Source: Thermus brockianus
Lineage (GTDB): Bacteria > Deinococcota > Deinococci > Deinococcales > Thermaceae
Assembly (NCBI RefSeq): GCF_021462505.1
Contig: NZ_JAKEDV010000001.1
Location: 248,439 to 312,438 of the forward strand
Reading direction: 5' to 3'
Length of the DNA stretch: 64,000 nucleotides
Positions 42,542 to 49,169 of this stretch are shown piece after piece (the stretch's first letter is position 1; every line of letters begins with the position of its first letter). Position numbers and translations under genes: made by a program. The notes under the pieces were generated by a model. The model was given only the letters and a program-made list of their open reading frames with translations, had not been told where the DNA came from and searched no databases.

Positions 42542-42640
42542 GATGGGGGGTGCCTGGCGCCTGGCGGCGTAGCTCAGGCGGTCAGAGCACACGACTCATA
42601 ATCGTGGTGTCGTGGGTTCGAGTCCCACCGCCGCCACCAG
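42542..42640 (+). repeat. Right copy of ~100-bp direct repeat (attR)
   Basis: Matches 35939-36039. The last 57 bases, from AGAGCACACGACTCATAATC through the CCA and one base more, are identical. Confidence 0.8.
42563..42639 (+). tRNA. tRNA-Met(CAT), copy 2 (right end of integrated element)
   Basis: 77 bases, the same as copy 1 except for two T-to-C changes in the D arm region; it folds normally and has CCA. Upstream, TTTGAT replaces the good TAAGAT of copy 1 and no -35 is clear, so its expression is doubtful. Confidence 0.9.
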
Positions 42641-42641
42641 C

Positions 42642-42673
42642 GCCCCCGGGAAGGGACTTCCCGGGGCTTTCTT
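42642..42673 (+). terminator. Terminator after tRNA-Met copy 2
   Basis: CCCCGGGAAG (42644-42653) pairs with CTTCCCGGGG (42657-42666) around a 3-base loop, then CTTTCTTAT. It is probably the original chromosomal terminator of the tRNA gene. Confidence 0.7.
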
Positions 42674-42784
42674 ATCGCAAAATCCTCGCTTCCCCAGAAA
42701 CAGGCGAACACCCCCTTGTCCCGCGTCATCCGAACACAATCATGTGGTCGTACCCGGTACAAAACCGAACACGGGAGGGGTTGT

Positions 42785-43663
42785 GTGGAAAGGCTATCGG
42801 AATGGTTTGGGGTGTTCTTGCAGGACGGGAAGGCTAGAGGGTTGTCGCCCAGGACCTTGGCCTTTTATGGGGAAGGGGTTAGGAGCATGCTTAGGATTGT
42901 GGGGGACAAGCGGGTGCAGGATTTAACGACGCAGGACCTTAGGGTCTTCCTCGCGCGGTCCCACGAGGAAGGGCTTAGCCCCGGTGGGGTTGTGGCGCGC
43001 TACCGGGCCGTGCGGCCCTTCCTCCGGTGGCTTGTGCGGGAGGGCGTCTTGGAACATGACCCCACGGCCAGGATGAAGCCGCCCAAGGCGCCACCCCCCG
43101 ACCTTGCGGTGGTGAGGCCCGGGGAGGTACGCAAGATGCTCCTAGCGGCGGATGGTGGGAAGCACCCCTTCCGGGACAAGGCGATACTGCTTCTGCTTTG
43201 GGATACGGCGGCCCGGATAGGGGAGATTGTTGGCCTTAGGCTCGAGGATGTTCGCCCTGAAGGGATAAGGGTAAAGCGCAAGGGTGGGGCATACCAGGTG
43301 CTTCCCATTTCGGCGCCCACGCGGAGGGCGGTTTGGGCCTATCTTAGGAACGAAAGGCCAGAAAGCACAAGCGATGCCCTATTCCTTAGCGGTACGGGGA
43401 GGCCGATAACGGCTGATGCGGTCCGGCAAATGCTACGGCGGCTTGCTAGGGCGGCGGGCGTCCCCTACAAGTCCCCCCACGCCTTTCGTAGGGGCGCGGC
43501 GGTGGTCATGGTCAAGAACGGGATGAACCCCTATGCCCTGCAAATGCTTATGGGGCACCAGTCCCCAGCCATGACCGCCCACTATGTGCGGCTTGCGGAA
43601 AAGGACCTGAGGGAAATCCATGGCAAGGTATCACCTACCCTGGGCCTCCTTCGGGATGGTTAG
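42785..43663 (+). CDS. XerC/D-like tyrosine recombinase
   Basis: 292 residues. N-terminal SAM-like domain (LSEWFGVFLQDGKARGLSPRTLAFYGEGV) and catalytic domain with DTAARIGEIVGLRLED (Arg), VKRKGGAYQVLPI (Lys), SPHAFRRGAAVV (His-x-x-Arg) and GHQSPAMTAHYVRL (His, nucleophile Tyr). GTG 42785 is chosen for the GGGAGG 6 bases upstream. It lies 146 bases downstream of tRNA-Met copy 2, suggesting a second element that used the same tRNA. It overlaps the convergent next gene by 33 bases. Confidence 0.88.
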   Translation: MERLSEWFGVFLQDGKARGLSPRTLAFYGEGVRSMLRIVGDKRVQDLTTQDLRVFLARSHEEGLSPGGVVARYRAVRPFLRWLVREGVLEHDPTARMKPPKAPPPDLAVVRPGEVRKMLLAADGGKHPFRDKAILLLLWDTAARIGEIVGLRLEDVRPEGIRVKRKGGAYQVLPISAPTRRAVWAYLRNERPESTSDALFLSGTGRPITADAVRQMLRRLARAAGVPYKSPHAFRRGAAVVMVKNGMNPYALQMLMGHQSPAMTAHYVRLAEKDLREIHGKVSPTLGLLRDG

Positions 43664-44146
43664 CACGGCGCCTTCTACTTCCCGCAAAGGGACGCGCCAA
43701 ACCACGCTATACCAAATGCGTCCGCCGCGGCCTTCGGTTTTCGTTATGTCCAAGTAGGGGCCCCATTTCTCCCCCCTTTCGGCGGCGATGGCGCGCAGGG
43801 TGGGAAGGTGGAGGGCAAGGGGCTCGTCGGCGTAGGCGATGACCAGGAGGTCGGCGGGGCTTGTCCACAGCCACCCCGGGGTGCCCCTGTCCAGGTCCGC
43901 GATGTCCTCTAGGAAGACCAGGGCGGTGCGAAGGGGGTGCAGGGTTCCCCGGTAGCGCTTGACCTGGACAGGGACGGGGAAGCCGGGGCGGTCAATGACA
44001 AGGTCAACGCCCTCGAGGTCCAGGCCGGGGGGCGCAGGGGTGATGGGGTAGCCCGGGTAAAGTTGGCCTAATAAGGCCCGGACTTTGGGGTCCGCTTCCG
44101 CCGCGCGGCCGTAGGCCAAGTCGGCGAAGAAGGAACGCGGGGTCAT
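43631..44146 (-). CDS. Putative PD-(D/E)XK nuclease-like protein
   Basis: 171 residues. The segment LEGVDLVIDRPGFPVPVQVKRYRG fits a restriction-endonuclease-like core (Asp, then QVK), preceded by a helix (FFADLAYGRAAEADPKVRALLGQL). The family is not identified. It overlaps the Rep gene by 4 bases (ATGA), so it is made together with Rep and probably serves the same replicon. Confidence 0.5.
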   Translation of the reverse strand: MTPRSFFADLAYGRAAEADPKVRALLGQLYPGYPITPAPPGLDLEGVDLVIDRPGFPVPVQVKRYRGTLHPLRTALVFLEDIADLDRGTPGWLWTSPADLLVIAYADEPLALHLPTLRAIAAERGEKWGPYLDITKTEGRGGRIWYSVVWRVPLREVEGAVLTIPKEAQGR

Positions 44147-45072
44147 GGGCCACCCCCTTCCGCAAAGGCCGCAAGCGTTTGGGGGTCAGGAGGAAGCCCC
44201 GTGGCCTGGCAGAAGGCGCGAAGGGCCGTGGCCGAGGCTTTGCGGACGACGGGGGAAGGGCTTCGCAGGCCTGCCAGGTTAGCCCGCAAGAAGCGGGGGA
44301 TGTCCACTACCACCACGCCAGGGGCTAGCCGCACAGGTTCAGCGGGGAGGGAGCGCGCCTTTTGTGTACCCGGGTACACAACCCTCCCCGTGGAGGCCCA
44401 AAAGCCCCGCGCGCCTTGAATGGCGTCGTAATGCCGACGTTGGGCGGCCTTCGCGAGGTACCGCGCCGCGGCCCGGGGGTCGCGCAAGGCTTCCGCGTGG
44501 AGCGTCAGCCCCGAACGCGCCGCCAGGACCTTTAGGCGGGCCAGAGGCACCCCGGCTACGATGCCGTGGGCATGGGGGAAAAAGGCGCCAGCGTCCGACC
44601 GCGTTTCTACCACGACGGCGAAAAGGGCCCCTTCCCGGCGAAGGCGAGCCGCGAACGCGGAAAAGCATTTGGCGATGGATGGGTGGACGGCGGCCAGGCG
44701 GCGGGCCTCATCCGGGGTGGGGGTGGTGGGGGTTAGGGTGAGGAAAAGGGCGGCAGGGCGCCCCGCCAGAGCCTCGGCGATGGCGTCCAAAATCGCGCGG
44801 CGCTTTTTATGCGTTCTATGTGAAGGGAAGGCCCGGAAGCGGCGGGTCTTTCCCGGACGGCCCCGGCGCTTGGGGGCGGCCCTTAGCGGCGGCGGTGGGT
44901 CGTCCTCCTGGTCCCCGCCTTCCCCGCCGTCTTCGCCACCCCCGCCCTCAGGTGGCCCGTTGGCGGCGGCGTCCGAGGTTCGGGTACCGGAAGCCTTGGA
45001 AGGGTGCGGCTTGGAGCGAGCGACGTTGGGACGGCGGGCGAGGAGGGTTTGCCGCCATATCAACCCGGGCAT
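44143..45072 (-). CDS. HUH-type rolling-circle replication initiator (Rep)
   Basis: 309 residues. The three Rep motifs are visible: motif 1 ALFLTLTPT, motif 2 FFPHAHGIVAG (HUH metal site, His-Ala-His), motif 3 AARYLAKAAQRR (nucleophilic Tyr). Such proteins nick the double-strand origin of rolling-circle plasmids and ssDNA phages. ATG 45072 is used; the longer frame runs into the insertion sequence that begins at 45079, so the promoter region of rep has been replaced and the gene may now be silent. Confidence 0.75.
   Translation of the reverse strand: MPGLIWRQTLLARRPNVARSKPHPSKASGTRTSDAAANGPPEGGGGEDGGEGGDQEDDPPPPLRAAPKRRGRPGKTRRFRAFPSHRTHKKRRAILDAIAEALAGRPAALFLTLTPTTPTPDEARRLAAVHPSIAKCFSAFAARLRREGALFAVVVETRSDAGAFFPHAHGIVAGVPLARLKVLAARSGLTLHAEALRDPRAAARYLAKAAQRRHYDAIQGARGFWASTGRVVYPGTQKARSLPAEPVRLAPGVVVVDIPRFLRANLAGLRSPSPVVRKASATALRAFCQATGLPPDPQTLAAFAEGGGP
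44362..44381. repeat. 20-bp perfect palindrome inside rep
   Basis: TTGTGTACCCGGGTACACAA. A near match, GTACCCGGTAC, lies at 42750-42760 upstream of the recombinase gene. Possible operator or origin site. Confidence 0.5.
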
Positions 45073-45078
45073 TACGTA

Positions 45079-45968
45079 ACCCAAGTTGCTACCCAAGCAT
45101 TCTCTGCACCATGAGCCCAAGGTTCTGGGCCAGGACGAAGGAGCGCACCTCCATGACGAAGCCCTCCTGGGTCACGGCGCGAACCCGCCTGGGAAAGGAG
45201 GCGTGGAGGGTGCTCCCCACCGTCTCCACCACCCGCCGCCCCACCACGGCCAGGTACTGGGGCCAAGGCACATAGCGCCGACCCTTCCCCCTTCGGATCC
45301 CCATGGGAACAAGCCCCTGCGCCTCCTTGAGCAGGTCCTCATGGAGATGGCGCTCGTACCCCCGGTCCAGGTAGCGCTCCGCCCCCTCGGGTAGCTCCAG
45401 GGGGAGGAGAAGGAAAGGGGTCAAACCATGCGGGCTTCCCGGGGTCAGGTTCACCTCGTGGAGGGACTTCCCATCGTCCACCCGGAGGTGGTGCTTCAGG
45501 CCGTGGAAGGGGACCCGCTCCCTGGGGATGAAGCCCCGGTAGACCCCATCCGGGAAGGGCCTGGCGCGAGGGGCACGAATGTTCTCACAGACCGGGAGGG
45601 GGAAGGTGTCCAGGGCACAGGCCTGGGCCTGGTGGAGGTTCTTCCAAACCTGGGCCAGGAGGTAGTGGAGGGGCAGGAGGAGGGGGGAGAGGGCGTGGAG
45701 CCTGCGGTGGAAGCGGCTTGGGGAGGGGATGTGGGTGAAGCGTTTCAGGTCTTGGGCGAGGGCCAGGGCTTTGTTGTGCTTGCCTCCCCGTTCCATGGCG
45801 GCCAAGATGGCCAGGGTGAGGATGGCGGATGCGGGGGTCTTGGCTTGGGGGTCATCCCGGTGGCCCAGGGCTTGGAGGGCATCGTCTAGGGTGCAGAGGG
45901 CCGGTAGGATGCGCGAAGGCATACCGGCCGCTATGGTTTCAAAGCCGGGGACAGGTGGCAACTTGGGT
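45079..45968 (-). mobile_element. IS982-family insertion sequence
   Basis: 890 bp bounded by inverted repeats ACCCAAGTTGC(T/C)ACC starting with the ACCC typical of IS982. The only possible target duplication is TA on each side, shorter than usual, so a deletion or rearrangement may have removed one flank. It encodes one transposase on the minus strand and separates the Rep gene from the AAA cassette. Confidence 0.8.
45089..45922 (-). CDS. IS982-family transposase
   Basis: 277 residues. The family pattern is clear: ALDTFPLPVCENIRAPRARPF (first Asp), YRGFIPRERVPFHGLKHHLRV, AERYLDRGYERH (second Asp) and VVETVGSTLHASFPRR (Glu), i.e. an intact DDE triad. The frame appears undamaged, so the element may be active. 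ATG 45922 is taken because the longer TTG start lies in the terminal repeat. Confidence 0.82.
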   Translation of the reverse strand: MPSRILPALCTLDDALQALGHRDDPQAKTPASAILTLAILAAMERGGKHNKALALAQDLKRFTHIPSPSRFHRRLHALSPLLLPLHYLLAQVWKNLHQAQACALDTFPLPVCENIRAPRARPFPDGVYRGFIPRERVPFHGLKHHLRVDDGKSLHEVNLTPGSPHGLTPFLLLPLELPEGAERYLDRGYERHLHEDLLKEAQGLVPMGIRRGKGRRYVPWPQYLAVVGRRVVETVGSTLHASFPRRVRAVTQEGFVMEVRSFVLAQNLGLMVQRMLG

Positions 45969-46114
45969 TAAAATAAAAGTGGGCTGTCCCAGGTGATGCG
46001 CTCCCAGGTAGTAAGCAAAGAATGGGTACTGACTGACGAGGACGGGACGGTGTAAAGGGTTTTGAACGATGTGACAGTTCGCTTCGGGTTGGTGATCGTT
46101 CTGAAGGGGTACCT

Positions 46115-46228
46115 ATGGTAAATCTAAGGGTGGAAGAAGTCAGGGAAATCCTCCCTTTGTAACCTGAAGAGGTCGATCGCCACCGAGCAATGGGTCCTCG
46201 TTTGTTTGATTGGATGACTGGAGGGTAA
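46115..46228 (+). pseudogene. Small ORF interrupted by an in-frame stop
   Basis: MVNLRVEEVREILPL, a TAA at 46160-46162, then in the same frame PEEVDRHRAMGPRLFDWMTGG and a stop. The two halves read as one 37-residue charged protein, antitoxin-like in size, broken by one nonsense codon. It ends 4 bases before the AAA gene. The preceding 145 bases (45969-46114) hold nothing recognisable. Confidence 0.4.
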
Positions 46229-46232
46229 TACC

Positions 46233-47474
46233 ATGATTTCCCGTATCGAAGCGCTCAATTACAAGTGCTTGCATTACATCAGCCAAGATCTTCGTCCATT
46301 CCAAATCTTGGTCGGACCGAACGCTAGCGGCAAGAGCACATTTTTGGATGTGCTAGTCTTTTTGCAGGATTTGTTGGAAGAAGGAGTTGAAGCGGCCGTT
46401 TTGGCGCGAGCGAATACCCTTCAGGAAATGACATGGAAGCGGCAATCGCAGACCTTCGAGTTGGCGATAGAAATGGAGGTTCCTCTGCCATTGTCGTCTA
46501 GTGGCTATCGCTCTTGTCGCTACGAAATTCGGGTCGGAGTTGGTACCGAGGGCGGCATTGTGCTTGAAAGGGAGACCTTTTGGTTGAAGCGTTCAAGTGA
46601 TGAGGAGGAGAAGGGTCAAAGATTGCTTTTCCCTAGCGAACCGAGCCCGCCGGAAAGGATTGTTGCTGAGCCGGGGCAACACGCACCTGCTGGATGGCGG
46701 AAAGTCATTGGTCGCATAGCCGATGGCAGAGTCTATTTTCGTTCTGAGACCAGCGGCTGGAACTCGCCTTTCCGAATTGACCCCCGCAAAGCCGCCCTTG
46801 CCAATTTACCCGAGGACGAGGAGAGATTTCCGGTATCGCTATGGGCAAGGCGGATCATCCTTTCTGGGCTCCATCGCTTGATGCTAAACAGCCAACGAAT
46901 GCGCGAACCCTGTCGTCCTGATGCGCCCAGGGCATTCCAGCCTGATGGTAGCAATTTGCCGCTCGTGGTGCGTCAACTGAGGGAAGGCTCACCTGAACGC
47001 TTTCACCGGTGGCTTGCCCACGTGAAGCAGGCGTTGCCCAACATCGAAGACATCGCTGTTCGGGAACGGGAAGTTGACCGCTTCCTCTTTTTGGACGTTC
47101 ACTTTCCCCAAGACCTGAGATTGCCGAGTTGGATGCTGTCAGACGGGACTTTGCGTTTTTTGGCGCTTTCTCTACTAGCTTACCTTCCTGAAGCCGGAAA
47201 GATTTACCTGATTGAGGAGCCAGAGAACGGGATTCATCCGAAGGCTTTGGAGTTGGTTTTCCAGTCCATTTCGTCGGTATACGATGGTCAAGTGTTTGTC
47301 GCGACGCACTCGCCCTTGCTCTTGCAGTTGGCGAAGCCTGATGATTTGCTGTGTTTTGCCCTCACCCCTAACGGAGCGACAGACATTGTTCGTGGCGACA
47401 TGCATCCCAAACTCCAAAAGTGGCGCGAAGAAGCGACTTTGGGCGACTTGCTGGCAGCGGGGGTGCTGGGGTGA
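46233..47474 (+). CDS. AAA family ATPase (OLD/AAA15-like), first gene of a putative defence cassette
   Basis: 413 residues. SMC/OLD-like ATPase: MISRIEALNYKCLHYISQDL, Walker A GPNASGKST (28-36), signature-like SWMLSDGTLRFLALSLL, Walker B KIYLIEEPENGIHP and VFVATHSPLLL. No TOPRIM domain follows in the same chain. GGAGGG precedes the ATG. GC content and codon use (many TTG, CGT, GCA, TTT) are far from Thermus norm, indicating recent transfer. It overlaps the next gene by 4 bases (GTGA). ATPases of this kind sense invaders in OLD, PARIS and related systems. Confidence 0.8.
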   Translation: MISRIEALNYKCLHYISQDLRPFQILVGPNASGKSTFLDVLVFLQDLLEEGVEAAVLARANTLQEMTWKRQSQTFELAIEMEVPLPLSSSGYRSCRYEIRVGVGTEGGIVLERETFWLKRSSDEEEKGQRLLFPSEPSPPERIVAEPGQHAPAGWRKVIGRIADGRVYFRSETSGWNSPFRIDPRKAALANLPEDEERFPVSLWARRIILSGLHRLMLNSQRMREPCRPDAPRAFQPDGSNLPLVVRQLREGSPERFHRWLAHVKQALPNIEDIAVREREVDRFLFLDVHFPQDLRLPSWMLSDGTLRFLALSLLAYLPEAGKIYLIEEPENGIHPKALELVFQSISSVYDGQVFVATHSPLLLQLAKPDDLLCFALTPNGATDIVRGDMHPKLQKWREEATLGDLLAAGVLG

Positions 47475-48085
47475 AGGATATAGTGGTCCTCGTTGCGGAC
47501 AAAAACATGGAAGCAGTCGTGCGAACCCTGTTGGAAAAGCGTTATCCTGCTTTGCAAATTTGTCCAGTGCAGGTTGATATATTTGTGCATCCAAGGCGTG
47601 ACCCTGGGGTTTTGCGCGAGGCGGAAAAATTCTTAAGTCCTTTTTCCGAAGAATACCGTTACGCCTTAGTTATATTTGACTACGAGGGTTGCGGTCAGGA
47701 ACAAGATCCGCCTGAAAAACTTGAAACTGACCTCAAGAGCCGTTTAGAGCAATCGGGTTGGCAGGAGCGGTGTGAAGTGATAATTTTGGTGCCCGAGTTG
47801 GAGGTTTGGGTTTGGTCCAATTCGCCCCATGTACCTCAGGTTCTGGGTCTAACTCAGCAGCAGGTGAACCAGGTGTTGATAGGCTTTCCGAGGAACAAAT
47901 TGGGTAAACCAGAGCGACCCAAGGAGGCAATGGAGAAATGCTTGCATTTGTCCAAGTTGCCGCGCTCGTCCAGCATATACGCTGAATTGGCGGGAAGTGT
48001 AAGCTTTCAACATTGTGCTGACCCAAGTTTTAACAAGCTGCGCGTCGCTTTACGGAAGTGGTTCCCTCCTTCGCGTTCTACTTGA
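47471..48085 (+). CDS. DUF4276/TOPRIM-like partner protein of the AAA ATPase
   Basis: 204 residues. VKDIVVLVADKNMEAVVRTLLEKRYPAL followed by YALVIFDYEGCGQEQDPPEKLE and VIILVPELEVWVW resembles DUF4276-type proteins, with the acidic residues (Glu in NME, Asp-x-Glu in FDYEGCG) that a TOPRIM-like nuclease would use. The GTG start overlaps the ATPase stop, so the two are made in step. It has the same foreign codon use. An effector (nuclease) role is inferred, not shown. Confidence 0.65.
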   Translation: MKDIVVLVADKNMEAVVRTLLEKRYPALQICPVQVDIFVHPRRDPGVLREAEKFLSPFSEEYRYALVIFDYEGCGQEQDPPEKLETDLKSRLEQSGWQERCEVIILVPELEVWVWSNSPHVPQVLGLTQQQVNQVLIGFPRNKLGKPERPKEAMEKCLHLSKLPRSSSIYAELAGSVSFQHCADPSFNKLRVALRKWFPPSRST

Positions 48086-48195
48086 TCTCCAAGGTTAAAT
48101 GCCTTGGTGTGCTACTTGATTTCCAGGCTCAGATGTGTAAGGAGAGGGGGTGCTATAAAACTTAACGAACCTTTACCTTCTCCACACAAAACCTT

Positions 48196-48980
48196 TTTGG
48201 TATCCATCCACATTTGGGCGAACGACACCCTCAAAGCCCTCCAAGCCCAAGGCCGCAAACTCCCAAAACCCCAAAAGCGCCAAAAAGCTACCCTCGCTGA
48301 ACTCCTATCCCTCGCCCTCTTCTTCCTCGTTAGGAGGTCCAGACCTCGCCAAAGGCTACCCGGCTAGCAAAACCCTCCTCAAACCCTTCTTCCCCCTCCC
48401 TACCCTACCCCTCCCGCTTCTACCGCGTCCTCCAAGAAGCCGCCGACCTCCCCGCCCTCCTGGCCCAACGCCTGGCAGGCGGACCCGGCCTCCTCCAAGG
48501 GGTGGACCGCAAACCCCTACCCCTAGCCCACGGCCACCGCATCCACACCCTCTTCTTCCCCCATGCTGCTATAGAGGTGGGACCTTTGGGAGCGTTGGCT
48601 GGGCTTGTCCTGGGGGCGGTGATGAACGAGCGGGGACGCTTCTTTCGCTTTGCCCTTTTGACCGGGAACGCTCGGGAGAAGTGAAGCGAGGGGCTATCCG
48701 CTGTGCTGGGGGATCGGGGATTTCGGTGGGTAGCGGGGGTTAAGACACTTCCCTGCCGGTTGCGTGGAGGGAAGCGGGTGGAAACGGGAGGGGAGGGATG
48801 GATGGGGCGGGTGAGGAACTGGATGGAGACGCGGTTGAGCGTGTTGGTGCGTTCGCTTGGGTTTCACCGGATGGAGGCGAGGTCGTGGTTGGGGTTGGTG
48901 GCGCGGGTGGGTCCCCTTCGCTTGGCCCACAACCTCATCCGGAGCCGGGTGTTGTTGAAGATGGCGGGAGATGAGGATTT
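48196..48980 (+). pseudogene. Decayed DDE transposase
   Basis: Fragments in changing frames: WANDTLKALQAQGRKLPK...ELLSLALFFL, then after a frameshift RFYRVLQEAADLPALLAQRL and GLLQGVDRKPLPLAHGHRIH, then after a deletion GRFFRFALLTGNAREK ending in TGA, then VLGDRGFRWVAGVKT...MEARSWLGLVARVGPLRLAHNLIRSRVL. The GDRGF and MEARSWLGLVAR parts are the C-terminal half of an IS4/IS5-like transposase. Not functional. The remainder of 48086-49169 holds this relic, the CRISPR-like repeat and the hemL promoter. Confidence 0.75.
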
Positions 48981-49042
48981 CAAAAGCTTCGGCCAAGGAC
49001 AACTTGAAAACCTTGTCCAGCACCCGGTTCCAAAGGGGAAGG

Positions 49043-49077
49043 GTAGCAGCCACTTAGCCCCGTAAGGGGATTGATAC
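49043..49077 (+). CRISPR. Solitary CRISPR-like repeat (relic)
   Basis: A 35-bp sequence ending AGCCCCGTAAGGGGATTG + ATAC. From memory, the T. thermophilus type III repeat contains the same 18-base block and ends ATTGCGAC. The CCCCGTAAGGGG hairpin and the ATTGxxAC 3' end are CRISPR hallmarks. No second copy is nearby, so this is at most a relic. Confidence 0.45.
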
Positions 49078-49156
49078 GGTCTTGCCCGTCAAGCCACCCG
49101 GGCTGGCTTGTCGCCGTGGAGTCGTCATGGGCTACCCTTTTCGCCTTTTAAGCCGC

Positions 49157-49162
49157 TAGAGT
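49157..49162 (+). promoter_or_regulatory. -10 box of hemL
   Basis: TAGAGT, 7 bases before the hemL ATG, leaderless. Confidence 0.5.
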
Positions 49163-49169
49163 GGGAGGC

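Noticed and set aside
42716..42784. N-terminal extension of the XerC/D-like recombinase to the start at 42716
   Set aside because: The extra 23 residues are not recombinase-like and GTG 42785 has a well-placed GGGAGG.
45969..46114. Short frames after the IS (for example one beginning at a GTG near 46002)
   Set aside because: About 20 codons, no ribosome-binding site and no similarity recognised; not called as genes.
49092..49110. AAGCCA...TGGCTT hairpin as a terminator
   Set aside because: No T run follows and no active gene ends before it; probably part of the decayed IS or repeat region.
49043..49160. A CRISPR array before hemL
   Set aside because: Only one repeat-like unit is present; no second repeat or regular spacer, so an array is not claimed.
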